A stretch of DNA of 64,000 nt from JBDHWG01 sp046328505 (GTDB taxonomy: Bacteria; Chloroflexota; Anaerolineae; Epilineales; JAHCIE01), in the NCBI GenBank assembly GCA_046328505.1, contig JAXLWL010000003.1:868001-932000 (forward strand), written 5' to 3'. The notes beneath the pieces were generated by a model. That model saw nothing but the letters and a program-made list of their open reading frames with translations. It did not search any database and was not told the DNA's origin. The position numbers and the translations under genes are program-made. Positions within the stretch are counted from its first letter, which is position 1; the number at the start of each line of letters is the position of its first letter. Shown here piece by piece: positions 44,289 to 53,202 of this stretch.

Positions 44289-44346
44289 TCTCGGTCAAGG
44301 ACGGATGTTGACCGGGTAACTGACGGATAACTGAACAGTGTGTGGC

Positions 44347-44379
44347 GTGGGGGCATGCGCAAGCGTGCCCCCACTTTTT
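44347..44379 (+). terminator. Intrinsic terminator after the secreted protein gene
   Basis: GTGGGGGCATGC pairs with GCGTGCCCCCAC (one G-U pair) around a GCAA loop, followed by TTTTT. Confidence 0.88.
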
Positions 44380-44519
44380 CGTGGCTGCCTGGCAGAACGT
44401 CTAGGTCGCGCCCCATCGAAGAGGTGATGCGCGTGCCAGGCGACGCACGTATAATCTGGGCGAGAAGCGCATCTAATTGTGAGTATTCAATTGATAGTTT
44501 TGGAACCTGATGGAGAGTT

Positions 44520-46406
44520 ATGCACGGACTACGTGGCCGCGTGACCATGCGGCGCAACCTCGCCGGACAGCCGCCGCGAGAAAAGAAGAAATCGGAGCTA
44601 TCCCTAGACAGTGTTACCGAAGCCTACCGGAACATCCCCAGGGTGTTTTACCTTGTGTGGCACGCCAACTGGAGAGCCACCCTCATCATGGCCGGCATCA
44701 CCCTCGTCAGCGGTCTCATCCCCGTCACCCAGGCGTGGGTCGGCAAGCTCATCGTCGACGCCGTCGTCAACGCCCTCAAGGTCGGCCTCGACCCGATGGT
44801 GGCCCTGCGCCTGGCGCTGCCGTACGTTCTGCTGGAGTTCGTTATCCTGCTCACGTCGCAGATCCTGTCCCAGTCGCGCAACCTGGCCGAACACGTCCTC
44901 AACGCCCGCCTGAGTCTCTACATCAATACCCAGATCATCGAGAAGGCGCTCTCCCTGGACCTGAGCTACTTTGAGGACCCGCAGTTCTACGACCAGCTGC
45001 AGAACGCACGGCGCGAGGCGGATTTCCGCAGCCTACAGATTGTCAACGGTGTGTTCAGCCTCATCCAGAGCACCATCACACTGAGCAGCTTCGCCCTGAT
45101 CCTCATCGCCTTCAACCCGTTCATCGCGCTGCTGCTGTTCGCCGCGGCCATCCCGTCCTTCATCGCCCAGTCGCGCTACGCCCGCCTGACGTTCCGCGTC
45201 CTGAGCTGGCGCGCGCCCGAGGCGCGGCGCATGGCGTACCTGGAACACATCCTGACGGTCGATGAGTCGGTCAAGGAAGTCAAGCTCTTCGGCCTGGGCG
45301 CGCCGCTGCTCAAGGCCTACACGGCGCTCGTGGAGAAAGCCATCAAGGAGGACCAGGAAATCGCTGTGAAGCGCTCCTTCGCGTCCATCGGGTGGGGCTT
45401 GCTCGCGACACTGTCCTACTACGTGGCGTATCTGTGGATTATCTTCCGCACCGTCTCGGGCGCGATTACCCTGGGCGACATGACCCTCTACCTGAGCGTC
45501 TTCCGCCAAAGCCAGCAGACGTTCCGCGGCCTGTTCGACGGCCTCAGCAGCCTCTACGAGAACGCTCTGTTCATCAGCAACCTGTTTAGCTTCCTCGCCC
45601 TCCGGCCGCGCATGCCGGTCCAGACGGACGCCCGCCCTGTGCCAGAGCACATGACCGGCGGCATCGAGTTTCGCGACGTTTCGTTCCGCTACGATGGGCG
45701 AGAGGACTGGGCTTTGCGCCACGTGAACCTGCACATCCGCCCCGGTGAGAAGCTGGCGCTGGTCGGCGCGAACGGCGCCGGCAAGACGACGCTCATCAAG
45801 CTCCTGACGCGCCTGTATGACCCGACAGAGGGCGTCATTCTGCTCGATGGTGTGGACCTGCGGGAGTACAAGGTCGAGGAGCTGCACCAGAAGATCGGCG
45901 TCATCTTCCAGGACTTCGTGCGCTACCAGGCGACGGCGCGCGACAACGTCGCCTACGGCCAGATCGAGGCGCTCGGCGACACGGCGCGCATCCTGGAGGC
46001 CGCGCAGCGCTCCGGCGCAGCTCCCGTACTCGAAGGACTGCCGGAGGGCTACGACACGATGCTCGGCCGCTGGTTCCAGGGCGGCCACGACCTGAGTGGC
46101 GGCGAGTGGCAGAAGGTCGCCCTGAGCCGCGCCTTCATGCGCGACAGCGAGGTTCTGGTACTGGACGAGCCGACGGCCGCGCTGGACGCGGAGAACGAGG
46201 CGCTCGTGTTCGCGCGCTTCCGCGAGCTGACCACCGGCCGTACCGCCGTCCTGATCTCCCACCGCTTCAGCACCGTGCGCATCGCCGACCGCATCGCCGT
46301 CATCGCCGACGGCCGGATCGCCGAACTGGGCAGCCACGAGGAGCTTATCGCCCTGGACGGCACGTACGCCCGGCTGTTCAACCTCCAGGCAGCAGGCTAC
46401 CGCTAG
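44520..46406 (+). CDS. ABC exporter, fused membrane and ATP-binding domains
   Basis: The 628-residue half-transporter has about six hydrophobic helices in residues 50-350 and an ATPase domain from about 385. The ATPase has Walker A GANGAGKTTLI, Q-loop DFVRYQ, signature LSGGEWQKVALSRAF and Walker B EVLVLDEPTAALD, then the SHR switch His. It would act as a homodimer exporting a lipid, drug or peptide; the substrate is unknown. It stands alone, 38 bases before sucA, after a strong terminator. Confidence 0.85.
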   Translation: MHGLRGRVTMRRNLAGQPPREKKKSELSLDSVTEAYRNIPRVFYLVWHANWRATLIMAGITLVSGLIPVTQAWVGKLIVDAVVNALKVGLDPMVALRLALPYVLLEFVILLTSQILSQSRNLAEHVLNARLSLYINTQIIEKALSLDLSYFEDPQFYDQLQNARREADFRSLQIVNGVFSLIQSTITLSSFALILIAFNPFIALLLFAAAIPSFIAQSRYARLTFRVLSWRAPEARRMAYLEHILTVDESVKEVKLFGLGAPLLKAYTALVEKAIKEDQEIAVKRSFASIGWGLLATLSYYVAYLWIIFRTVSGAITLGDMTLYLSVFRQSQQTFRGLFDGLSSLYENALFISNLFSFLALRPRMPVQTDARPVPEHMTGGIEFRDVSFRYDGREDWALRHVNLHIRPGEKLALVGANGAGKTTLIKLLTRLYDPTEGVILLDGVDLREYKVEELHQKIGVIFQDFVRYQATARDNVAYGQIEALGDTARILEAAQRSGAAPVLEGLPEGYDTMLGRWFQGGHDLSGGEWQKVALSRAFMRDSEVLVLDEPTAALDAENEALVFARFRELTTGRTAVLISHRFSTVRIADRIAVIADGRIAELGSHEELIALDGTYARLFNLQAAGYR

Positions 46407-46444
46407 TAGTTTGCCATTTGGCGAAGCAACCTATAATTAAGGGT

Positions 46445-49400
46445 ATGAATAATCAATTTACAGACATCAACCTCGGCTATTTGCTAGACCTGTACGAGCG
46501 CTACCTGGCAGATCCGGGGTCGGTGGACGCGGCGACGCGCGCCTTTTTCCAGAATTGGACGCCACCGGTGGAGGTCAACGTCGCGTCCACGGCCGCCGCG
46601 CCCACGGCCCCCCGCCAGCAGGGACAGGTAGCGCCGCCTGCGCCCTCTCCCTCCAGCCAGGTAGGGGCGGGTTTGAAACCCGCCCCGACAACCGTTACCC
46701 GCGCTCCTTCGGCCGCCCCAGCCCCCCGTCGCCGGGGGGAGACAGAGGGGGGGCGTCCGGCCCCCACCCGCCCGCGCGCCACGCCTCAGCAAAAGATTGC
46801 GCCGCCGGAGGAGCTAGACGACGAGATGGCGCGGCGGCTCATCCACTTCATCGAGCTGGCGTACCAGATTCGCTCGTTCGGCCACCTGGGCGCGCATATC
46901 GACCCATTGGGGAGCCCGCCGCTGGACGATCCCTACCTTCACCCCGATTTCTACCACCTGACGGAAGCCGATCTGCGCTCGCTCGATGACGACATCATCG
47001 GCGGGCCGATTACGCGCGGCGCGCGCAACGCCTGGGAAGCCTACCAGGCGCTCAAGTCGGTCTACATGGGGACCACGGGCCACGAGTACCTACAGATTCG
47101 CGTGCCCCAGGAGCGCGACTGGCTGCGCGAGGTCGTCGAGACGGGGCAGTTTAGCCCGCCGCAGCAGCCGATCGACGAACGGGCGCTGCTGGAGCGGCTC
47201 ACCCAGGTCGACACCTTCGAGCGATTCCTGCACCGGACGTTCCCCGGCAAGACGCGCTTCTCCATCGAGGGCCTCGACATCATGGTGCCCATGCTGGACG
47301 AGATCGTGGGCGCCGCGGCGGACGAGGGAACGCGCAACGTCATTATCGGCATGGCCCACCGCGGGCGCCTTAACGTCCTGGCGCACAATCTCGGCAAGGA
47401 CTATGCCCAGATTCTCACGGAGTTCCAGGATAAGTCGCGGCGGCCGCACATCGTCCACGGCGACGGCATCGACGAGGGCTGGTCGGGCGACGTCAAGTAT
47501 CACCTGGGCGCGCGGCGGGCAGTCCGCGGCGGCGCGCGGGTCGACGTGACGTGCCAGATGGTGCCGAACCCGAGCCACCTGGAGTACGTGAACCCGGTGG
47601 TCGAAGGCATGGCGCGAGCGGCGCAGACCTGGGCAGATCGGCCCGGCCCGCCCGTCGTGGAGTACGACCGGGCGCTGCCGATTCTCATTCACGGCGACGC
47701 GGCGTTCCCCGGCCAGGGCATCGTGGCCGAGACCTTGAACCTGCACCGCCTGCCGGGCTACTCGACCGGCGGCACGATCCACATCATCGCTAATAACCAG
47801 CTCGGCTTCACGACCGACCCGACGTCGGGCCGCTCGACGACGTACGCCAGCGACCTCGCCAAAGGCTTCCGTCTCCCCATCGTCCACGTCAACGCGGACG
47901 ACGCGGTGGCGTGTATCGTCGCGGCACGCCTGGCGCACGCCTACCGGACCAAGTTCGAGAAGGACTTCGTGATTGACCTCGTCGGCTACCGCCGCTGGGG
48001 CCACAACGAGGGCGACGAGCCGGGCTTCACGCAGCCGGTGCTGTACGACAAGATTGCCAACCACCCAACGGTCCGGGAGATCCTGGCCGAGGACATGATC
48101 CGGCGCGGCGTCATCACGCGCGAGGAAAGCGAGGCGATGGTCAACCAGGCGATGGACAGCCTGCGCGAGACGTACGAGGCCATCAATGCGACAGCGCAGG
48201 AAACCGTCGAGGAGATTCCGACGCCACGCCGCCGCGGCTACGTGGACACCTCGGTGCGCACCGACCGTCTCGCCCGCCTGAATGGCGAGCTTCTGCATCT
48301 GCCTTCGAGCTTCAACCTCAACCCGAAGCTCAAGCGCGTGTTGGATCGGCGCGCGGCGGCCTTCGACCGCAGCAGCGAGGGCGGCATCGACTGGGGGCAG
48401 GCCGAAGCGCTGGCCTTTGCGAGCATCCTGGAGGATGGAACGCCGATCCGGCTGACAGGCCAGGACGTCGAGCGCGGCACCTTCAGCCACCGCCAGGCCG
48501 TCCTGATGGATGTCAAGACCGGGAAGCCGTACACCCCGCTACAGAACCTGCCGACGGCGCGGGCGTCGTTCAGCGTTTACGACAGCCCCCTGTCCGAGAG
48601 CGCCGTCGTCGGCTTCGAGTATGGCTACACCGTACAGTCGAAGGACACGCTGGTCATCTGGGAAGCGCAGTATGGCGACTTCGTCAACTCGGCCCAGGTC
48701 ATGGTGGACCAGTTCGTCGTCTCCGGCAAGGTCAAGTGGGGGCAAACGTCCGGCCTGGTGATGCTGCTGCCCCACGGCTTCGAGGGCCAGGGACCGGAGC
48801 ACTCCAGCGGCCGCCTGGAACGCTTCCTCGAGCTGGCGGCGGAGAACAATCTCCGCGTCTCGAACCCAACGACGGCGGCGCAATACTTCCACCTGATGCG
48901 GCGGCAGGCGGCCCTGCTGACGAGCGACCCGCGCCCGCTGGTCGTCATGGCTCCCAAGAGCCTGCTGCGCCACCCGCTGGCCATGTCGCCCATCGAGGAC
49001 CTGGCAACGGGCGGGTTCCACACCGTCCTGGACGACCCGAACGCGCGGCCAGAGCATGTCGAGCGCGTCGTTCTGTGCAGCGGGAAAGCTTATGTCGATC
49101 TCGCTACCAGCAAGGCGCGTCAGTCGAATGACGAGGTCGCCCTGGTGCGCGTCGAGCAGCTCTACCCGTTCCCCGGCACTGAGATTCGCCAGATACTGGA
49201 CCACTACCCTAAGCGCCGCCAGGTTGTCTGGCTCCAAGAGGAGCCGGCGAACATGGGCGCCTGGCCGTGGATTCGCCACTGCATCGAGGACATTCTCACA
49301 CCGGGTGAAAAGCTCGTCTACATCGGCCGCCGCGAGCGCGCCAGCCCCGCCGAAGGCTCGACGGCGTGGCACGTAGCCGAGCAGTCGCGCATCGTTGAGG

Positions 49401-49465
49401 CAGCCTTCGACACGCGCGACCTCAAGGAACTACCAAGCGTGACAGAGGTGCAGCATGCCAGCTGA
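46445..49465 (+). CDS. sucA: 2-oxoglutarate dehydrogenase E1 component
   Basis: SucA decarboxylates 2-oxoglutarate with thiamine diphosphate in the TCA cycle. ATG 46445 gives MNNQFTDINLGYLLDLYERY, the usual E1 N-terminal peptide that binds E2, and a 1,006-residue product. GMAHRGRLNVLAHNLGK and IHGDAAFPGQGIVAETLNL belong to the diphosphate-binding domain, and HSSGRLERFLEL to the central part. Between the N-terminal peptide and the core is a 100-residue Ala/Pro-rich linker that contains the translated repeats VGAGLKPAPT and RRRGETEGG. Its end overlaps sucB by 11 bases, so both are made together. Confidence 0.92.
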   Translation: MNNQFTDINLGYLLDLYERYLADPGSVDAATRAFFQNWTPPVEVNVASTAAAPTAPRQQGQVAPPAPSPSSQVGAGLKPAPTTVTRAPSAAPAPRRRGETEGGRPAPTRPRATPQQKIAPPEELDDEMARRLIHFIELAYQIRSFGHLGAHIDPLGSPPLDDPYLHPDFYHLTEADLRSLDDDIIGGPITRGARNAWEAYQALKSVYMGTTGHEYLQIRVPQERDWLREVVETGQFSPPQQPIDERALLERLTQVDTFERFLHRTFPGKTRFSIEGLDIMVPMLDEIVGAAADEGTRNVIIGMAHRGRLNVLAHNLGKDYAQILTEFQDKSRRPHIVHGDGIDEGWSGDVKYHLGARRAVRGGARVDVTCQMVPNPSHLEYVNPVVEGMARAAQTWADRPGPPVVEYDRALPILIHGDAAFPGQGIVAETLNLHRLPGYSTGGTIHIIANNQLGFTTDPTSGRSTTYASDLAKGFRLPIVHVNADDAVACIVAARLAHAYRTKFEKDFVIDLVGYRRWGHNEGDEPGFTQPVLYDKIANHPTVREILAEDMIRRGVITREESEAMVNQAMDSLRETYEAINATAQETVEEIPTPRRRGYVDTSVRTDRLARLNGELLHLPSSFNLNPKLKRVLDRRAAAFDRSSEGGIDWGQAEALAFASILEDGTPIRLTGQDVERGTFSHRQAVLMDVKTGKPYTPLQNLPTARASFSVYDSPLSESAVVGFEYGYTVQSKDTLVIWEAQYGDFVNSAQVMVDQFVVSGKVKWGQTSGLVMLLPHGFEGQGPEHSSGRLERFLELAAENNLRVSNPTTAAQYFHLMRRQAALLTSDPRPLVVMAPKSLLRHPLAMSPIEDLATGGFHTVLDDPNARPEHVERVVLCSGKAYVDLATSKARQSNDEVALVRVEQLYPFPGTEIRQILDHYPKRRQVVWLQEEPANMGAWPWIRHCIEDILTPGEKLVYIGRRERASPAEGSTAWHVAEQSRIVEAAFDTRDLKELPSVTEVQHAS
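46661..46689. repeat. Family A palindromic repeat, in frame within sucA
   Basis: A GTAGGGGCGGG-type near-palindrome translated as VGAGLKPAPT in the linker of SucA. It is identical in type to copies at 3547, 49764 and 50019. Confidence 0.9.
46722..46754. repeat. Second repeat family (CCCCCCGTC...GAGACAGAGG), in frame within sucA
   Basis: CCCCCCGTCGCCGGGGGG followed by AGACAGAGGGGGGGC, translated as PRRRGETEGG. The sister copy is in sucB at 49801-49834. Confidence 0.85.
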
Positions 49466-50774
49466 AATCAAGGTTCCAAGCCTGGGCGAGTCCGTCGTCG
49501 AGGCCACGGTCGGGCAGTGGGTCAAGAAAGAGGGCGACGCGGTGAAAGCCGGCGACGTCCTGGTTGCCCTGGAGACCGACAAGGTCAACATCGAGGTCGC
49601 GGCGAACCAGAGCGGCGTCCTGCAGCAGATTCTTCGCCACGAAGGTGACAACGTCGCCATCGGCGATGTCCTCGGCGTTCTGGGCGAGGCGGGCGCGGCG
49701 CCCGCGCCGTCTGCTCCCTCGAACGGGCAGGCAACCGGGGCCAGTTCGACCTCCGCTCCTGCCGTAGGGGCAGGTTTAAAACCCGCCCCCACGGACACAT
49801 CCCCCCGTGGGCGGGGAGAGACAGAGGGGGGGCTTGCGACTCCGGTCGCGCGGAAGCTGGCCGAGGAGCAGGGTGTTGACCTGAGCCAGGTGCCAGGTTC
49901 CGGCCCCGGCGGCCGCGCCACGAAGGAAGATGTGGTGCGTTTCATCGAGCAGCAACGCGTACCCGCACCTGCTCCGACGCTGGCGGCCCCGGCGCCGACG
50001 GTTGTAGCGACGCCCCCTGTAGGGGCGGGTTTGAAACCCGCTCCTACAGAGACACCTGCGCCGATGGCTTCGGACGGGCGGGAGGAGCGCGTGCGCATGA
50101 CGCGGCGCCGCCAGACCATCGCTCACCGACTCGTCGAGGCGCAGCATACGGCGGCGATGCTGACGACGTTCAACGAGCTGGACATGAGCGCGGTGATGGA
50201 GCTGCGCAAGAAGTACCGCGACACGTTCCAGCAGCGCTACGGCGTGCGCCTGGGCTTCATGTCCTTCTTCGTCAAGGCGACGATCGGCGCGCTCAAGGCG
50301 TTCCCACAGCTCAACGCTGAGATCCAGGGCGACGAGATTGTGCTCAAGCGCTACTATGACATAGGCGTCGCCGTCGGCGCCGAGGGCGGCCTGGTCGTCC
50401 CGGTGGTACGCGACGCGGACCGGCTGAACTTCGCTGAGATTGAGAAGAAGATCGAGGAGGCGGCGGAGAAGGCGCGGAACGGGACGTTGAGCATAGAAGA
50501 CCTGCGCGGCGGCACGTTCACCATCACCAACGGCGGCGTGTTCGGCTCGCTGCTGTCCACACCCATCCTCAACCCACCCCAGGTCGGCATTCTCGGCCTG
50601 CACAAGATCGAGGAGCGGCCCATCGCGCGCAACGGCGAGGTGGTCATCCGCCCGATGATGTACGTCGCCCTGACCTACGACCACCGCATCGTCGACGGGC
50701 GGGAAGCGGTGCAGTTCCTGGTGCGCATCAAGGAGCTCATGGAGGACCCCGAGCGCCTCCTGCTCGAGGGCTAG
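49455..50774 (+). CDS. sucB: Dihydrolipoyllysine succinyltransferase (2-oxoglutarate dehydrogenase E2)
   Basis: SucB moves the succinyl group to CoA through its lipoyl arm. Residues 1-75 are the lipoyl domain, with the modified Lys in ETDKVNIEVAAN. A peripheral-subunit-binding domain lies near 130-165 (VARKLAEEQGVDLSQVPGSG). The catalytic domain runs from about 220, with ALTYDHRIVDGREAVQFL near the end. Both linkers are Ala/Pro-rich, and both hold VGAGLKPAPT units; the first also has RGRGETEGG. No E3 gene is adjacent. The start overlaps sucA by 11 bases with GAGGTGC ahead of it. Confidence 0.92.
   Translation: MPAEIKVPSLGESVVEATVGQWVKKEGDAVKAGDVLVALETDKVNIEVAANQSGVLQQILRHEGDNVAIGDVLGVLGEAGAAPAPSAPSNGQATGASSTSAPAVGAGLKPAPTDTSPRGRGETEGGLATPVARKLAEEQGVDLSQVPGSGPGGRATKEDVVRFIEQQRVPAPAPTLAAPAPTVVATPPVGAGLKPAPTETPAPMASDGREERVRMTRRRQTIAHRLVEAQHTAAMLTTFNELDMSAVMELRKKYRDTFQQRYGVRLGFMSFFVKATIGALKAFPQLNAEIQGDEIVLKRYYDIGVAVGAEGGLVVPVVRDADRLNFAEIEKKIEEAAEKARNGTLSIEDLRGGTFTITNGGVFGSLLSTPILNPPQVGILGLHKIEERPIARNGEVVIRPMMYVALTYDHRIVDGREAVQFLVRIKELMEDPERLLLEG
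49764..49834. repeat. Family A and second-family repeats side by side in the first SucB linker
   Basis: A family A copy at 49764-49792 (translated VGAGLKPAPT) is followed after nine bases by the CCCCCCGTG...AGACAGAGG element at 49801-49834. The order of the two families is the same as in sucA. Confidence 0.88.
50019..50047. repeat. Family A palindromic repeat in the second SucB linker
   Basis: A perfect-armed GTAGGGGCGGG copy ending GCTCCTAC, again translated as VGAGLKPAPT, between the subunit-binding and catalytic domains. Confidence 0.9.
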
Positions 50775-50805
50775 GCACGTCGCTACTTTATGGTGTAGCA
50801 TCCGA

Positions 50806-50845
50806 CGCGGGAGGGTGGTCATTCGCCCTCCCGCGTTGTGTGTGT
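50806..50845 (+). terminator. Terminator after sucAB
   Basis: CGCGGGAGGG (50806-50815) pairs with CCCTCCCGCG (50826-50835), followed by TTGTGTGTGTT. Confidence 0.7.
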
Positions 50846-50886
50846 TATTATAGGAGCAGTGAGCTTGAGCACGTTGAGGAGGACGT

Positions 50887-51699
50887 ATGAGTGATACCAC
50901 GACTATGGTTGACGTGAGCCAGTTCGCCGCCGCCATCGACAAGCACATCCGCCCTGCAACTTTCCCCGTCGCCATCAAAATGATTCGCCCCGGCGAGCCA
51001 CTGCCGCCGAAGGTGCGCCGCCCGGCCGAGATGGGCTTCCAGACGGCCATCTGCCAGGGTTTTGCCATTTCCCGCCGCTACGGCTGGCCGATTGCCATCG
51101 GCGTCGAGGACCTGTCCTGCCCGCTGGCCAAGGTCGTCTTCGGCTTCGCGCCGATGGTCGACTTCTATCAGGAAGGCCACGCCTGCGCGGGGATGTACAC
51201 CGAAACGCCGGGCGCCGGCGCGATCACCGAGGCCGCCACCGACAAGTTCCCCTATGGCGAGTACCGCTATATCGTCTCGGCGCCTATCTACCGCACGACG
51301 TTCGAGCCCGACGTCGTGCTCATCTACGGCAGCTCGGGCCAGGTCATGCGGCTCATCACCGCGGCGCTGTGGAAGACCGGCGGCCGCCTGGAGACATCAT
51401 TCTCCGCCCGTATCGACTGCGCCGATGCCGTGATTACCACGATGAAAACCATGAGACCTAATGTCATCCTGCCGTGCTACGGGGACCGAGTGTTCGCGCA
51501 GACAGAGGACAACGAGATGGGCTTCACCGTCCCGGCGGCGAAGTTCGGGGAGATTATCGAGGGGTTGGAGGGGACGGCGAAAGGGGGCATCCGCTACCCG
51601 ATCCCGAGCTTCCTGCGCTACACCGGCCAATACCCCGACCACTACAACGTCCTGGACGAGAAGATCGAAGCCGCCCGCGCCGAGCAGTCGGAGCCGTAG
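50887..51699 (+). CDS. DUF169-family protein
   Basis: The 270-residue soluble protein belongs to the DUF169 (COG2043) family, which has no firm function. Recognisable parts are PATFPVAIKMIRPGEPLP, CQGFAISRRYGW, an internal Cys (EDLSCPLAK), GGRLETSFSARIDCAD and ILPCYGDRVFAQTEDNEM. The conserved Cys residues suggest metal or cofactor binding. ATG 50887 follows GAGGAGG-like bases. The last 228 bases are almost the same as 52734-52961, a partial copy behind the HepT/MntA genes. Confidence 0.8.
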   Translation: MSDTTTMVDVSQFAAAIDKHIRPATFPVAIKMIRPGEPLPPKVRRPAEMGFQTAICQGFAISRRYGWPIAIGVEDLSCPLAKVVFGFAPMVDFYQEGHACAGMYTETPGAGAITEAATDKFPYGEYRYIVSAPIYRTTFEPDVVLIYGSSGQVMRLITAALWKTGGRLETSFSARIDCADAVITTMKTMRPNVILPCYGDRVFAQTEDNEMGFTVPAAKFGEIIEGLEGTAKGGIRYPIPSFLRYTGQYPDHYNVLDEKIEAARAEQSEP

Positions 51700-51724
51700 C
51701 CGGGCGTGTTCCCTAGATTGGTGG

Positions 51725-51790
51725 ATTATGTGGTAGCGACTTGAGTCGCCGGCGACGGCCAAAGAGCGACTCAAATCGCTACTACATGTC
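51725..51790. repeat. Full palindrome of family B
   Basis: ATGTGGTAGCGACTTGAGTC at the left and GACTCAAATCGCTACTACAT at the right form a complete inverted pair. It lies between the DUF169 gene and the HepT gene and may end both transcripts. Confidence 0.75.
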
Positions 51791-51814
51791 TCTGAGCATG
51801 ATAGAAAGCATGAG

Positions 51815-52171
51815 TCAGGACGACGGCTCTAGCTCATCGAGCAGACGCTCGACAGCTCCGCGCATCGGCGGCAAATCCTGGCGCACCGTCTCGAACACGC
51901 GGGCCAGGTCTACTCTGAAGTAACCGTGGATGACCTGATCCCTAGTTCCTGCCATCAGACGCCACGGAATCTCAGGATGGCTCAACCGTATCGTCTCTGG
52001 AATCCGTTTGGCCGCCTCGCCGATGATTTCTAACGCACGAGTAACGGCGTACACGGTCTTGGTATCCTCGGCGAAAGTGTCGTAGTCCATCGTGCTGATG
52101 AACGTCTCGGCGTTCTCGGCCGCCTCCACGATGTCCCGCAAGTAATCGACGTAGGTGCGCTCGCTGCTCAC
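51815..52171 (-). CDS. hepT: HepT-like (HEPN, DUF86) toxin
   Basis: The 118-residue all-helical protein is the HEPN partner of a two-gene toxin-antitoxin or abortive-infection module. TRDQVIHGYF gives the R-x4-H active site (Arg77, His82), used by many HEPN RNases. GEAAKRIPETIRLSHPEIPW matches the DUF86 helix pattern. Its start overlaps the mntA stop by four bases. HepT is usually neutralised by AMPylation by its MNT partner; that is known from other systems and is not shown here. Confidence 0.85.
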   Translation of the reverse strand: MSSERTYVDYLRDIVEAAENAETFISTMDYDTFAEDTKTVYAVTRALEIIGEAAKRIPETIRLSHPEIPWRLMAGTRDQVIHGYFRVDLARVFETVRQDLPPMRGAVERLLDELEPSS

Positions 52172-52509
52172 AGCGGAATAGCCTCGCAGAGGATCGCCTG
52201 CCCGATGCCTGGCCTCAATCCCTTCTTCTCGACAAGGTCCACATTGATGCCCAGGAGATCGCTTAACTCATCTTGCAGGGCCACAAAGCCGAATAACGTT
52301 GGACCATGGGGGCCAAACTCCACGAGTACGTCCAAGTCGCTGTCCGGCCGCTGCTCGTGACGGACATACGAGCCGAACAGCCAGAGAGCATGCACGTCGT
52401 AGCGAGCAGCAAGGTCTGGCATAGCCGCGTGGAGTTGCGCGATCAACTGTTCAACGTCAACTCCAATATGGGTCTGCCCATTGGGCTTGTGTTGCACCGT
52501 GGCACCCAC
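52168..52509 (-). CDS. mntA: MntA-like minimal nucleotidyltransferase antitoxin
   Basis: The 113-residue protein has the MNT signature FGSYVRHEQRPDSDLDVLVEF: Gly-Ser, ten residues, then Asp58-x-Asp60. The GTG at 52509 is preferred because AGGAGG stands seven bases upstream; a TTG 36 bases earlier lacks such a site. MNT proteins of this kind transfer AMP to their HEPN partner. It is the upstream gene of the pair. Confidence 0.83.
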   Translation of the reverse strand: MGATVQHKPNGQTHIGVDVEQLIAQLHAAMPDLAARYDVHALWLFGSYVRHEQRPDSDLDVLVEFGPHGPTLFGFVALQDELSDLLGINVDLVEKKGLRPGIGQAILCEAIPL

Positions 52510-52670
52510 AGTCGCCTCCTGTCCATCACCTTCTGTGACCCCCAAGACTTATTCCACCATCATCTACAGTATACCCTGGTCCGTCTTTCGGACCAAAGGT
52601 GGCATGCGGTAGTGTACTTGTGAGTGGAAGCGCATTAGTTGCGAGCAGAGACCGTCAACGGTTGTAGCTG

Positions 52671-52961
52671 ATGACTGTGCTTAGGGATGTCGTCGTTACC
52701 ACCCTGAAAACACGGAACCCGAACATTATCTTACCGTGCTACGGGGACCGGGTGTTCGCACAGACGGAGGACAACGAGATGGGCTTCACGGTGCCCGCGG
52801 CGAAGTTCGGGGAGATCATCGAGGGGTTGGAGGGGACGGCGAAGGGCGGCATCCGCTACCCGATCCCGAGCTTCCTGCGCTACACCGGCCAGTACCCCGA
52901 CCACTACAACGTCCTGGACGAGAAGATCGAAGCCGCCCGCGCCGAGCAGTCGGAGCCGTAG
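52671..52961 (+). pseudogene. Partial copy of the DUF169 gene (C-terminal fragment)
   Basis: Bases 52734-52961 match 51472-51699 at a constant offset of 1,262, with only a few changes and the same stop codon. Upstream of 52734 the similarity fades quickly (VVVTTLKTRNPNIIL against the intact gene), so the copy lacks the first two thirds of the gene. It may still be read as a 96-residue peptide, but that is unlikely to fold. A palindrome follows at about 53009-53034. Confidence 0.85.
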
Positions 52962-53008
52962 CCCTCGTCTCTCGCCCCGGTTGGGGCCCTGATGGGTAAA
53001 CAAGACCT

Positions 53009-53040
53009 CGGTCGCTCTAGAGCGACCGAGGATTTTGTGT
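53009..53040 (+). terminator. Terminator-like palindrome after the DUF169 fragment
   Basis: CCTCGGTCGCT pairs exactly with AGCGACCGAGG around CTAG, followed by ATTTTGTG. Confidence 0.7.
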
Positions 53041-53139
53041 TTCCATGTCTGACAAGATCCGAGTTTGCCAGCTGAGGTTGAATGGCGCTAACCGACCGGC
53101 TTGTAGGCGCGGACTTTCAAGCTGTAGATGGGACCGTGG

Positions 53140-53202
53140 GGCCCACTGTTCGTCGGTCAAATCCTTCGGATACACTTGTCCTGGCTGCGATTTCGCCATC
53201 AT
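53140..53202 (-). mobile_element. Remnant of an IS5-like transposase N-terminus
   Basis: Read on the minus strand, AKSQPGQVYPKDLTDEQW matches the N-terminus of IS5-type transposases (Y-P-x-D-L-T-D-E-Q-W). The frame decays right after the Trp. No inverted ends or target duplication were found. Confidence 0.6.

Noticed and set aside
46106..46444. N-terminal extension of SucA in the same frame into the ABC transporter gene
   Set aside because: The extension overlaps the ATPase domain in another frame; the typical E1 N-terminus starts at 46445.
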